Shown here one piece after another: positions 1 through 6,756 of a stretch of 36,905 nt of DNA (its first letter is position 1; the number at the start of each line of letters is the position of its first letter). A program made the translations under genes and the position numbers. Under the pieces are notes generated by a model, which did no database searches, was not told where the DNA came from, and was given only the letters and a program-made list of their open reading frames with translations. This DNA comes from an uncultured Bacteroidales bacterium (lineage in GTDB: Bacteria > Bacteroidota > Bacteroidia > Bacteroidales > UBA932), in assembly GCA_945948555.1 (NCBI GenBank), contig CAMFBM010000025.1:1-36905 (forward strand). The letters are read 5' to 3'.

Positions 1-1
1 T

Positions 2-271
2 AATGAGACTGAGGGTGCTCAGATTGACCTGCTCATTGATAGAAAGGACAATACTGTCAACCTTTGTGAGATGAAGTTCAGCGAAAGCGTATATGAACTT
101 AGGGCGGACGAGGAGATGAAGTTAAGACATAGAATAAGTGTCCTTAGATCTTCTTTAAAGAAAAAGACTAAATCAATCCAGCTCACGATGATAACTTCTT
201 TTGGCATTGCCAAAGGTAAGCACTCGGGTATTGTTCATAGTCAGGTGACATTGGATGACTTATTCCTATAG
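2..271 (+). CDS. DUF234-type ATPase, C-terminal fragment (cut by window edge)
   Basis: Only the last 89 residues are present; the reading frame is open from base 2 and ends at TAG 269-271. The fragment carries a PD-(D/E)xK-like nuclease motif: QIDLLIDRKD followed by CEMKF. The same arrangement (QIDMLIYRKD, CEIKF) ends the complete ATPase at 35451-36896, with 15 of 20 residues identical over the core, and both proteins finish with LDDLF. I infer the same family: an AAA-type ATPase with a C-terminal DUF234/nuclease-like domain, common in Bacteroidota and Archaea and of uncertain role. The ATPase domain lies outside the window, so intactness cannot be judged. Confidence 0.8.
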   Translation, partial: NETEGAQIDLLIDRKDNTVNLCEMKFSESVYELRADEEMKLRHRISVLRSSLKKKTKSIQLTMITSFGIAKGKHSGIVHSQVTLDDLFL

Positions 272-327
272 AGGGAAAACTTTCATTCCTCATTTCTCTC
301 TCCCTTGACCTTGTTGCAAGGAAGACA

Positions 328-359
328 GCGACCGCCGCAGCAAGTGCTGCGGCGGTCGC
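328..359. repeat. Perfect 14-bp inverted repeat
   Basis: Arms GCGACCGCCGCAGC (328-341) and its exact complement (346-359) enclose the loop AAGT. There is no T-run on either side, so a standard intrinsic terminator is not obvious. It sits 57 bp after the ATPase stop and before the GH97 remnant. Confidence 0.8.
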
Positions 360-438
360 GATGAAAATGAATGGTAAAATGTTCATTTACTCAGGTTTTG
401 CAAGTTTGTAATTGTTGACAGGTTCGCGAAGCCTCTTG

Positions 439-674
439 TTACAGAATGGTCTTCAGTGCGAATCCTCCGCCCGGAGCGAGGTGAACCTTGAATGGAACTG
501 CGCTGTCGAGAGCTTTCTCTTCACGCCTGTAGTCGATTCCTTTCTTGTGTGCGTTCGGCCCGTCGCTGAAAATGACAGGTCAATCTCAAGGTCGCGTGGA
601 GTCCAGCAGGTGATTCCTCCGATGTACCAGGTGTTTCCGCTTCGGCGCGCCGTCACGATGTACTCTCCGACCTC
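439..674 (-). pseudogene. GH97 glycoside hydrolase, 3' remnant with frameshift
   Basis: Read on the minus strand, 674 down to about 582 gives EVGEYIVTARRSGNTWYIGG then a TPRDLEIDLSF segment, as in the C-terminal beta-sandwich domain of GH97 (SusB-like) alpha-glycosidases. The frame is then lost. The next frame continues IFSDGPNAHKKGIDYRREEK and ends HLAPGGGFALKTIL before TAA at 441-439, which is the family's usual C-terminus. The join skips a few residues, so a small out-of-frame deletion is likely. Nothing of the catalytic domain is visible upstream (above 674). This is a dead fragment of a gene that once ran on the minus strand; the plus-strand frame over it is a shadow. Confidence 0.8.
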
Positions 675-811
675 TGAACAATACCCCTGTGAGTGTTGTC
701 CGTTCAGGAAAAATGCTTACTTTTGTGTCGTCAATCGGCTGAGCCGTTTGGCATTACATATTGTGAAAGTGTTTTTCGCAAGTCCTAAGTAGAAAATGTG
801 GTAGTTTTCTT

Positions 812-931
812 TATAGCAGGACGACTCGGAACAACACTCACTTTCGTATAGATACCTGTGGCAGGTCGCGTTCTGCGTACCCGTACCCCATATCTATCCG
901 AGTGTGGGGTATTGTGTCGTTTATTGCTATA
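812..931. repeat. Long imperfect nested inverted repeat upstream of the FISUMP lipoprotein
   Basis: TATAGCA (812-818) pairs with TGCTATA (925-931), ACGAC (821-825) with GTCGT (916-920), and ATAGATA (848-854) with TATCTAT (891-897), in nested order. The interior has a further small stem, CCTG TGG CAGG (855-865). A separate pair, CAGCTCC (969-975) and GGAGCTG (1011-1017), follows just before the lipoprotein gene. No gene is seen between 675 and 1052. This could be a structured leader RNA or an old element end; function unknown. Confidence 0.45.
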
Positions 932-1052
932 GGGTCTTACCACAACCTTCTACTTGATAAACGAAAGTCAGCTCCACACTTTCTTTGTATATATCCCTTA
1001 ATATTCTGTAGGAGCTGCAGATGCTTTTAGAAAATCAGTTAATTCTATAAGT

Positions 1053-3083
1053 ATGAAGACAACAATCAACTATTTCGGCAGAATGCTATGCGCGCTGTTG
1101 TGTGCAGGATTCGTGGTGGCAGGATGTTATGACGATTCAGTCCTTCAGAAGCAATTGCAGGACCATGAGTCAAGACTCAAAGAACTTGAGCGTCTGACCG
1201 CTCAGCAGAATACCAATATTTCCTCTTTGCAGACCATCGTCACTGCTCTTCAGGACAAGGACTATGTGACAAGCGTAGCTCCGATAAATGAAGGAGACGA
1301 GGTCGTGGGTTACACCATAACTTTCAGCAAGAGCGGTGCTGTCACTATTTACAACGGCAAGGACGGCTATGTTCCGGCCATGGGTGTCAAACAGGATGAG
1401 TCTGATGGTCAGTGGTACTGGACAGTTGACGGAGAGTGGTTGCGCGATACGAACGGTGACAAAGTGCGCGCTTCAGCCGCAGACGGAGAAGATGGCGAGC
1501 CGGGTACTCCCGGTCAGTCGGGCGTGACACCTCAGATGAAGATAGTTGACGGCTACTGGTATGTGTCATACGACGGCGGCAAGACCTGGGAGGAAGAGAC
1601 TCTCGGTCAGGCTACAGGTGACAAGGGTTACACCATGTTTGCCGAGGTGACATACGACGAGGAATATCTTTACATCACGATGGCAGATGGTGAGAAACTG
1701 ACTCTTCCGAGGACATCGACAGGTCAGGAAGTAGAAGGTCCTCTGACCTGGTCTCTTGATAAGGTGACAGAAATTTCAGCGACTTTTTCAGGACATCTTG
1801 AGGTCCCAGCTTCCGACCTACCTTTTTCACAGGTAATTGTATATTATTCAGATGCAGAGAACTTCAACATTAATACAGCTAAGAGCGCATTCGCGACTTC
1901 TTTTGACAGAGAGCAAAACTTTACCATCACTTTGACGGGGCTGAAATACGGCACTAAGTACAACTATTGCGTGCTGGCTGAGATTAAAACTGAGAAGATT
2001 TATGGTGAAATACAGACGTTCAGGGCTACGGTTCCTATATACGATGATCAGCAGGATCTGAACATGGCTGCCGCAACCGACTTGTCTTCATCCGCCTCTG
2101 CAAACTGTTACATCATATCAGAAGCAGGCCTTTACAAGTTCAAGACTGTTAAGGGTAACAGCAGTGAATCAGTCGGCAGTGTTGCATCCGTTTCGATCCT
2201 TTGGGAGACATTTGGCACAGATACGGCTCCTGAACTGTTAGACCTCATCAGTGGATTCTGCTACAAAGATGGTTACATCGCCTTCCAAACAGCCGATACC
2301 TTCAAGGAGGGTAATGCCGTCATCGCCGCCAAGGATGCCGATTGCAATATACTCTGGTCATGGCACATCTGGTTAACCGACCAGCCACAGTCGCATGTCT
2401 ATAACAACAACGCCGGCACCATGATGGACCGCAACCTCGGGGCAACCTCTGCAACTCCTGGTGATGTCGGTGCTCTTGGCCTTCTTTATCAGTGGGGAAG
2501 AAAGGATCCGTTCCTAGGGCCAGGGTCTTCCATCGACAATATCATAGCCAAATCCACCATCACTTGGCCATCAGCAGTGGCGTCAAGCTCTGCAACAGGA
2601 ACCGTCGATTATGCCATATTGAATCCGACTACATTCGTGACAGGTTCATCTTCTTCCAAATATGATTGGCATTACGCATCGCGTGACAATACATTATGGA
2701 CTACTTCTGATATGCCCAAATCAATTTACGACCCATGTCCTGCCGGTTGGCGTGTTCCCGATGGTGGAGTCGATGGTATTTGGTCAAAGGCCTTGGGTTC
2801 ATCGTTATATTTCGAAGATGCATCATTATACGACAGCACCAATAAAAGCATGAACTTCTCCGGCAAGTTCGGTTCAGCAAGTACCATCTGGTATCCTGCT
2901 TCGGGTTATCGCGACTACAACGATGGCAGTCTCGCTAATGTCGGTAGCTACGGCAACTGTTGGTCTGCCTCTCCTTACATCTACTACGCGTGCAGCCTGA
3001 GCTTCTACAACGATGGCGGCGTCGATCCGTCTAGCTACGACTATCGCGCGGACGGCTACTCAGTCCGCTGTCTCCAAGAATAA
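1053..3083 (+). CDS. DUF4988/FISUMP-domain lipoprotein, candidate DGR target
   Basis: 676 residues. A type II signal peptide ends in VVAGC (lipidated Cys25), so the protein should be exported and lipid-anchored, probably at the cell surface. A coiled coil follows at about 30-70 with a DUF4988-type region to about 225 (repeated DG-rich turns, WYWTVDGEWL, GYWYVSYDGG), a fibronectin III-like segment at about 235-330, then a C-terminal FISUMP (Fib_succ_major) domain with LLYQWGRKDPF, CPAGWRVP (from residue 562) and a final GYSVRCLQE. In Bacteroidota this C-type-lectin-like fold is a known DGR target family. The last 59 codons look diversified (see separate entry). The gene stands alone between a decayed GH97 gene and three hairpins. 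Ligand unknown. Confidence 0.85.
   Translation: MKTTINYFGRMLCALLCAGFVVAGCYDDSVLQKQLQDHESRLKELERLTAQQNTNISSLQTIVTALQDKDYVTSVAPINEGDEVVGYTITFSKSGAVTIYNGKDGYVPAMGVKQDESDGQWYWTVDGEWLRDTNGDKVRASAADGEDGEPGTPGQSGVTPQMKIVDGYWYVSYDGGKTWEEETLGQATGDKGYTMFAEVTYDEEYLYITMADGEKLTLPRTSTGQEVEGPLTWSLDKVTEISATFSGHLEVPASDLPFSQVIVYYSDAENFNINTAKSAFATSFDREQNFTITLTGLKYGTKYNYCVLAEIKTEKIYGEIQTFRATVPIYDDQQDLNMAAATDLSSSASANCYIISEAGLYKFKTVKGNSSESVGSVASVSILWETFGTDTAPELLDLISGFCYKDGYIAFQTADTFKEGNAVIAAKDADCNILWSWHIWLTDQPQSHVYNNNAGTMMDRNLGATSATPGDVGALGLLYQWGRKDPFLGPGSSIDNIIAKSTITWPSAVASSSATGTVDYAILNPTTFVTGSSSSKYDWHYASRDNTLWTTSDMPKSIYDPCPAGWRVPDGGVDGIWSKALGSSLYFEDASLYDSTNKSMNFSGKFGSASTIWYPASGYRDYNDGSLANVGSYGNCWSASPYIYYACSLSFYNDGGVDPSSYDYRADGYSVRCLQE
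2904..3080 (+). other. Candidate DGR variable region (VR)
   Basis: From Gly618 to the last codon the gene is dominated by codons ending in C or T: 47 of 53 between 2904 and 3062. Many look like products of AAY codons changed at positions 1 and 2 (GAC, TAC, GAT, GGC, AGC, TGC, TTC, ATC). That is the footprint of adenine-directed mutagenic retrohoming, which rewrites template AAC/AAT codons. The region lies at the extreme 3' end of a FISUMP-domain gene and is followed within about 10 bp by a long hairpin. No template repeat or reverse transcriptase is in this window, so the assignment is inferred from composition and context. Confidence 0.5.
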
Positions 3084-3093
3084 CTCTTAATCA

Positions 3094-3137
3094 GCGTGTT
3101 CTGGTAATCCCTGCGTAGCGGGATTGTCAGAACATGC
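3094..3137 (+). repeat. 18-bp hairpin just downstream of the candidate VR
   Basis: Arms GCGTGTTCTGGTAATCCC (3094-3111) and GGGATTGTCAGAACATGC (3120-3137) pair along their whole length in plus-strand RNA; 15 are Watson-Crick and 3 are G-U. The 8-nt loop is TGCGTAGC. No T-run follows and a separate terminator lies 40 bp further on. DGR target genes often carry a hairpin or cruciform right after the VR that promotes retrohoming. Confidence 0.75.
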
Positions 3138-3152
3138 GTTTTGCGGGCTTCT

Positions 3153-3171
3153 TCTCGCGCCCGGCGCGAGA
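3153..3171. repeat. Perfect 8-bp GC-rich inverted repeat
   Basis: TCTCGCGC, loop CCG, GCGCGAGA. It is the second of three consecutive hairpins after the lipoprotein gene and has no T-run. Confidence 0.65.
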
Positions 3172-3178
3172 CCAAAAT

Positions 3179-3214
3179 CTAGCCACCGCGTCATTTGTGG
3201 TGGCTAGTTTTTTT
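3179..3214 (+). terminator. Rho-independent terminator of the FISUMP lipoprotein gene
   Basis: A perfect 9-bp stem CTAGCCACC / GGTGGCTAG with an 11-nt loop is followed directly by seven T residues (3208-3214). Its position, 95 bp after the stop, fits termination of the lipoprotein transcript. Confidence 0.85.
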
Positions 3215-3293
3215 ATCAACGAATATGACCTTTTCGTGAGTTAGTAAGGATGTGTCCCGGCGACCATTACTGTTCGGAGTTTGTTAGCACCCC

Positions 3294-3333
3294 AAAAAGA
3301 AAAAAGCACTTGAGAATTTCTTCGTAAGTGCTT
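3294..3333 (-). terminator. Rho-independent terminator of tRNA-Asn
   Basis: On the minus strand AAGCACTT and AAGTGCTT form an 8-bp stem that runs into TTTTTTCTTTTT. It starts 10 nt after the tRNA 3' end. Confidence 0.8.
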
Positions 3334-3342
3334 GATTTTGAG

Positions 3343-3419
3343 TGGCTCCTGAACCAGGACTTGAACCTGGGACCCTCTGATTAACAGTCAGATGCTCTAA
3401 CCAACTGAGCTATTCAGGA
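3343..3419 (-). tRNA. tRNA-Asn (anticodon GTT), CCA encoded
   Basis: The 77-nt minus-strand sequence folds into a full cloverleaf. The acceptor stem pairs TCCTGAA with TTCAGGA, followed by discriminator G and encoded CCA. The D arm is GCTCAGTTGGTTAGAGC, the anticodon stem TCTGA/TCAGA holds CTGTTAA (anticodon GTT), and the T arm is CCAGG TTCAAGT CCTGG. It has its own consensus promoter upstream and a terminator downstream, so it is a single-gene transcription unit. Confidence 0.97.
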
Positions 3420-3466
3420 ATTTGTGTCCCCGCATTCCGGAAAAGGATTTTTCCCGAATGGGATTG

Positions 3467-3497
3467 CAAAGGTACAACAAAATTTCAATGCTGCAAA
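3467..3497 (-). promoter_or_regulatory. Bacteroidota-type promoter for tRNA-Asn
   Basis: On the minus strand TTTG (3497-3494) is followed by exactly 19 nt and TACCTTTG (3474-3467), an exact match to the TTTG-N19-TAnnTTTG consensus of the primary sigma factor of Bacteroides. It lies about 48 bp upstream of the tRNA. Confidence 0.8.
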
Positions 3498-3526
3498 TTT
3501 TTCCTCCAAAATATTTCAAAAATTGT

Positions 3527-3534
3527 TACCTTTG
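3527..3534 (+). promoter_or_regulatory. Possible -7 box of the HU-CCDC81 operon
   Basis: TACCTTTG fits TAnnTTTG and lies 42 bp before the start codon at 3577. No clear -33 TTTG is at the right distance, so support is partial. It would drive the seven-gene run to 12482. Confidence 0.45.
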
Positions 3535-3576
3535 CCGCGACTTCGGACTCAAGACCGGGGTTGTTGAACTTGCACT

Positions 3577-4305
3577 ATGAACATAGATCTCCTTTCAAAG
3601 ATGGTCAAGGACCTGATTCTTGACAATGACAGGGTCTGCCTGCCGGGTTTGGGCTCTTTTGTGGCAGAATCCGTGCCCGCATCCTTCTCGGATGACGGTT
3701 ATGCCATCAGACCTCCGTACAGGAAGTTGTATTTCAGGAGGAATGTCTCTGAGGATGCCCTTCTGACCGGGGCGTATTCAAGAGTCTTCGGGGTGTCTGC
3801 TGGCAATGCAGAGGCTGAACTGCGCGAGTTCATTCTGGAGATGAAGGCTGTGCTTGACAGGCAGAAGGTCATCATATTCCCGGGCCTGGGCAAACTCAGG
3901 GCGACACAGGAAAACAATTATTTCTTCGTAACGGATGATGACATTGACATCTGCCCGGAGTACAACCGTCTTGAGACATTGCCTCTGAAGGTCAGGAAAG
4001 AGCCCGGGACTGTCATAGGGAAGTATGTTTTTGCAGAGCCTCAGCCGGAGTCTCAACCAGAGCCTCAACCGGAATCCCAACCGGAATCCCAGCCAGAGCC
4101 TCAGCCAGAGCCTCAGCCAGAGCCTCAACCAGAGCCACGGAAGAAAAGACTCGGAAAGGGCATCAGGGTCGCAATCTGGACCGTTGCTGCCGTTGCGGCT
4201 GTCTTTGCTGCATTTGTCCTTGTTTCCCGCCTGATGCCGGGTTCAACGGATTTCCTGCTTTACAATGAAGAGGAAATGGAAATATTAAGATCTGCAGGAT
4301 TATGA
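3577..4305 (+). CDS. Membrane-anchored HU-CCDC81-domain protein
   Basis: 242 residues. Two tandem HU-like halves are visible, each with the same turn: LPGLGSF (22-28) and FPGLGKL (101-107), plus IRPPYRKLYFR (44-54). This matches the bacterial HU-CCDC81 domains of Bacteroidota, which usually sit ahead of a transmembrane helix and a periplasmic SPOR domain. Here a Pro-Glu-Gln-Ser repeat linker (154-187) and a basic RKKRLGKG stretch lead to one membrane helix (about 197-218), and only about 24 residues follow, so the SPOR domain is absent. Topology is probably N-in. Role unknown; a link between nucleoid or cell division and the envelope is a guess. The stop overlaps the start of the thioesterase gene (ATGA), so translation is probably coupled. 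Confidence 0.8.
   Translation: MNIDLLSKMVKDLILDNDRVCLPGLGSFVAESVPASFSDDGYAIRPPYRKLYFRRNVSEDALLTGAYSRVFGVSAGNAEAELREFILEMKAVLDRQKVIIFPGLGKLRATQENNYFFVTDDDIDICPEYNRLETLPLKVRKEPGTVIGKYVFAEPQPESQPEPQPESQPESQPEPQPEPQPEPQPEPRKKRLGKGIRVAIWTVAAVAAVFAAFVLVSRLMPGSTDFLLYNEEEMEILRSAGL
4036..4137 (+). repeat. In-frame PEPQ/PESQ micro-repeat
   Basis: The coding sequence repeats a 12-nt unit (CAGCCAGAGCCT and variants with TCC or GAG changes) about eight times, encoding alternating Pro-Glu-Pro-Gln and Pro-Glu-Ser-Gln. The near-identical units suggest slippage and length polymorphism. The product is a stiff charged linker between the HU domains and the membrane helix. Confidence 0.85.
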
Positions 4306-5048
4306 GTGACAACAGATTCATCCAGAAATTCATCATACCGTGCTACGACACGGATTCACAGTTCCGTCTGCGCCCGTCGTCCTTTATGAATTTTGCCCAG
4401 GAAATTGCCAACCGCCATGCTTCCTGTCTCGGCTTCGGTTATGACGACCTGATGCGCACCAGGACAGCCTGGGTGCTTTCGAGGATGCACATCCATTTCG
4501 ATGAATACCCATTGTGGAGGGACGAGGTTGTACTCAAGACCTGGCACAAGGGGCAGGAAGGATTGTTCTGGCTCAGGGACTTCAGTCTGGAAACCCCTGA
4601 CGGACGGACACTCGTGAGGGCAACAACTTCCTGGCTGGTGCTGAACATAGACACACGTCATATATCCCGTGAAACCGCAATCCTGGACGAAGGAACCGCC
4701 TGCTTCGAAAATGCCATCGGCCAGTCCTGCGGAAAACTGTCGGTCCCGAAAGGTGCGGAAACGGTCCCGCTGGGAGAGCACAGGGTTACATATTCCGATG
4801 TGGATATGAATTCGCACACGAACAATGCGATGTACCTCCAATGGGTCACCGATGCCCTCGGGTATGAGGTTATGACAGTGGGGAGACTTTCCGACATAAA
4901 GATCAATTTCAACGGGGAGACCCGTCCGGGAGAGACAGTCACAATGTCCCGCGTGGACGCTCCCGATGGGGCAATCTGTGTTGACGGTCTTACCGGTGAC
5001 GGCCGTTCTGCCTTCCGTATGGAACTGCTGTTTGACAAGGGAATGTAA
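4302..5048 (+). CDS. Acyl-ACP thioesterase
   Basis: 248 residues, usual length for bacterial acyl-ACP thioesterases of the FatA/FatB family. These hydrolyse acyl-ACP to free fatty acid in the cytoplasm. Two hotdog folds are expected. The N-terminal half shows FMNFAQEIANRHASCLG and WVLSRMHIHFDEYP. The second half carries the catalytic motif D168-x-N170-x-H172 within DVDMNSHTNNAMYLQW, the Asp-Asn-His arrangement of plant and bacterial enzymes. The start overlaps the preceding stop by 4 nt. The gene probably belongs to the 3577-12482 operon. Chain-length preference cannot be read from sequence. Confidence 0.9.
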   Translation: MSDNRFIQKFIIPCYDTDSQFRLRPSSFMNFAQEIANRHASCLGFGYDDLMRTRTAWVLSRMHIHFDEYPLWRDEVVLKTWHKGQEGLFWLRDFSLETPDGRTLVRATTSWLVLNIDTRHISRETAILDEGTACFENAIGQSCGKLSVPKGAETVPLGEHRVTYSDVDMNSHTNNAMYLQWVTDALGYEVMTVGRLSDIKINFNGETRPGETVTMSRVDAPDGAICVDGLTGDGRSAFRMELLFDKGM

Positions 5049-5094
5049 AACCTGCATAGGTGACGGATATTGAAATTTTTGAGAAACTTGTGAT

Positions 5095-6756
5095 ATGAAA
5101 GATTTGTTTTTAGGAATGGGCACGGGTCACTCCATAATGCTGCTTGCATTCGTAATTGCAGCGGGAATATGGCTCGGCAGGTTCAAAATCAAGGGCGTGA
5201 CACTCGGTTCCACCTGGATTCTTTTTGTGGGGATTCTGTTGAGCCATTTCGGCTTCAGGATTCCATCCGACCTCCTGCATTTTCTCAAGGAGTTCGGACT
5301 CATTCTTTTCGTTTTCTCGATCGGCCTTCAGGTTGGTCCCGGATTCTTCCACTCCTTCAAGAAGGGCGGTCTGATGATGAATATGCTTGCCGTCTCGATG
5401 GTCCTGCTTGCGGTACTTTGTACATATCTGATTCATCTCATTACCGGCGAGGAACTTACCACGATGGTAGGCGTGATGTCCGGAGCCGTTACCAACACTC
5501 CGGGACTGGGTGCCGCCCAGCAGACATTCGTTGATGTAACCTCGGGAGCATCCGGTGCCGATGCCCTTGCGTCCGGATATGCAGTGGCTTATCCTATTGG
5601 TGTTCTTGGAGTTATTGTCGTGCTGATGCTCGTGAAACTTTTCTTCAGAATCGATCTCAAAAAGGAAAAGGCAGCCCTGGAGATGGATGATGCCTCAATC
5701 GAGAGCGCGATGAGGTTTGCCTTCGAGGTCAGGAATCCCGCCCTGTTCGGCAAACCGGTAAGTGCAGTTGACCGCGAGATTTCCAACAAGTTCGTCATTT
5801 CCAGAATCTTCAGGGAAGGGTCGGTGGAAGTCCCGACAGCCGACACTGTCCTCCATGAGGGAGACAAACTTCTCGTGGTCTCCTCAAAATCCTCCGAGGA
5901 GGTCCTTAAGATGCTCTTCGGCCAGGAAATCAATATGGAAATCAAGGAGTGGGAGAAACTTGACACTACGATGTCAGTCAAGAAGTTGACTGTAACCCGT
6001 CCCGCTCTCACCGGAAAGAGGCTCGGTGATTTGAAGATCCGCGCGACCTACGGGGTCAGCATCACCAGGGTCTCTCGCGCCGGAGTTGACCTTGTCGCCA
6101 GCCCTTCGCTTGTGCTCCAGCTCGGTGACGTGATTCGTGTGGTGGGTCACGAAAATGCCATCCTCAAGGTCAAGGAAGTCGTCGGAGATTCAGCTTCCGG
6201 ACTGAACCATCCTTACCTGATTCCGATTTTCCTCGGAATTGCCGTCGGTGTCATCTTCGGCTCGATTCCGTTCCATTTCCCTGGCATCCCTCAGGCAATC
6301 AAGCTCGGACTTGCCGGAGGTCCGCTCATCATCGCTATTCTCATAGGCTATTTCGGCCCGAGATTCAAGATTACCACCTACACGACCACCAGCGCAAACC
6401 TGATGATCAGGGAAATAGGTATCTCAATCTTCTTGGCAGCAGTCGGTCTTGGGGCCGGTGAGAACTTCGTCAGCGCAATCACCTCAGGCGGTTACTGGTG
6501 GATTCTCTACGGAGCCATCATCACCATAGTCCCTACCCTTGTCATAGCGGTTGTCGGAAGGCTCGTCTTCAAGTTGAACTTCTACCAGATCTGCGGTCTG
6601 CTTTCCGGAGGATGCACCAACCCACCTGTGCTGGCATTTGCCCAGAACGCCTACGGAACTGACTATACTTCAGTGAATTACGCCACTGTCTATCCTCTGA
6701 CAATGTTTATGAGGGTGCTTGTGGCCCAGGTACTCATCCTTGTAGCCCTTGCCTGA
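5095..6756 (+). CDS. AspT/YidE-family transporter with RCK_C (TrkA-C) domains
   Basis: 553 residues. Two hydrophobic halves (about 1-185 and 375-553) flank a soluble part (about 200-370) holding two RCK_C/TrkA-C-like units, for example HEGDKLLVVSS and QLGDVIRVVGH. This is the architecture of the aspartate:alanine exchanger family (YidE/YbjL/AspT). Both halves carry the family's repeated small-residue signature: SGAVTNTPGLGAAQQ early and LSGGCTNPPVLAFAQ late. It is an inner-membrane carrier; the substrate is not readable, with organic acids or amino acids likely. It overlaps the NUDIX gene by one base (TGATG). Confidence 0.88.
   Translation: MKDLFLGMGTGHSIMLLAFVIAAGIWLGRFKIKGVTLGSTWILFVGILLSHFGFRIPSDLLHFLKEFGLILFVFSIGLQVGPGFFHSFKKGGLMMNMLAVSMVLLAVLCTYLIHLITGEELTTMVGVMSGAVTNTPGLGAAQQTFVDVTSGASGADALASGYAVAYPIGVLGVIVVLMLVKLFFRIDLKKEKAALEMDDASIESAMRFAFEVRNPALFGKPVSAVDREISNKFVISRIFREGSVEVPTADTVLHEGDKLLVVSSKSSEEVLKMLFGQEINMEIKEWEKLDTTMSVKKLTVTRPALTGKRLGDLKIRATYGVSITRVSRAGVDLVASPSLVLQLGDVIRVVGHENAILKVKEVVGDSASGLNHPYLIPIFLGIAVGVIFGSIPFHFPGIPQAIKLGLAGGPLIIAILIGYFGPRFKITTYTTTSANLMIREIGISIFLAAVGLGAGENFVSAITSGGYWWILYGAIITIVPTLVIAVVGRLVFKLNFYQICGLLSGGCTNPPVLAFAQNAYGTDYTSVNYATVYPLTMFMRVLVAQVLILVALA

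Noticed and set aside
328..359. The 14-bp inverted repeat as an intrinsic terminator
   Set aside because: No T-run follows it on either strand.
183..386. Minus-strand ORF of 67 residues with an N-terminal hydrophobic stretch
   Set aside because: It overlaps the 3' end of the ATPase gene on the other strand, its Ala-rich segment is simply the 14-bp inverted repeat read as codons, and no homology or promoter is apparent.
412..792. Plus-strand ORF of 126 residues
   Set aside because: It is the antisense shadow of the GH97 remnant.
4036..4137. Possible CRISPR or satellite-like array
   Set aside because: The short units are in frame, have no spacers and encode a Pro-Glu-Gln linker.
4356..5123. 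Long minus-strand ORF opposite the acyl-ACP thioesterase gene
   Set aside because: It is fully antisense to a well-supported gene, with no recognisable domain.
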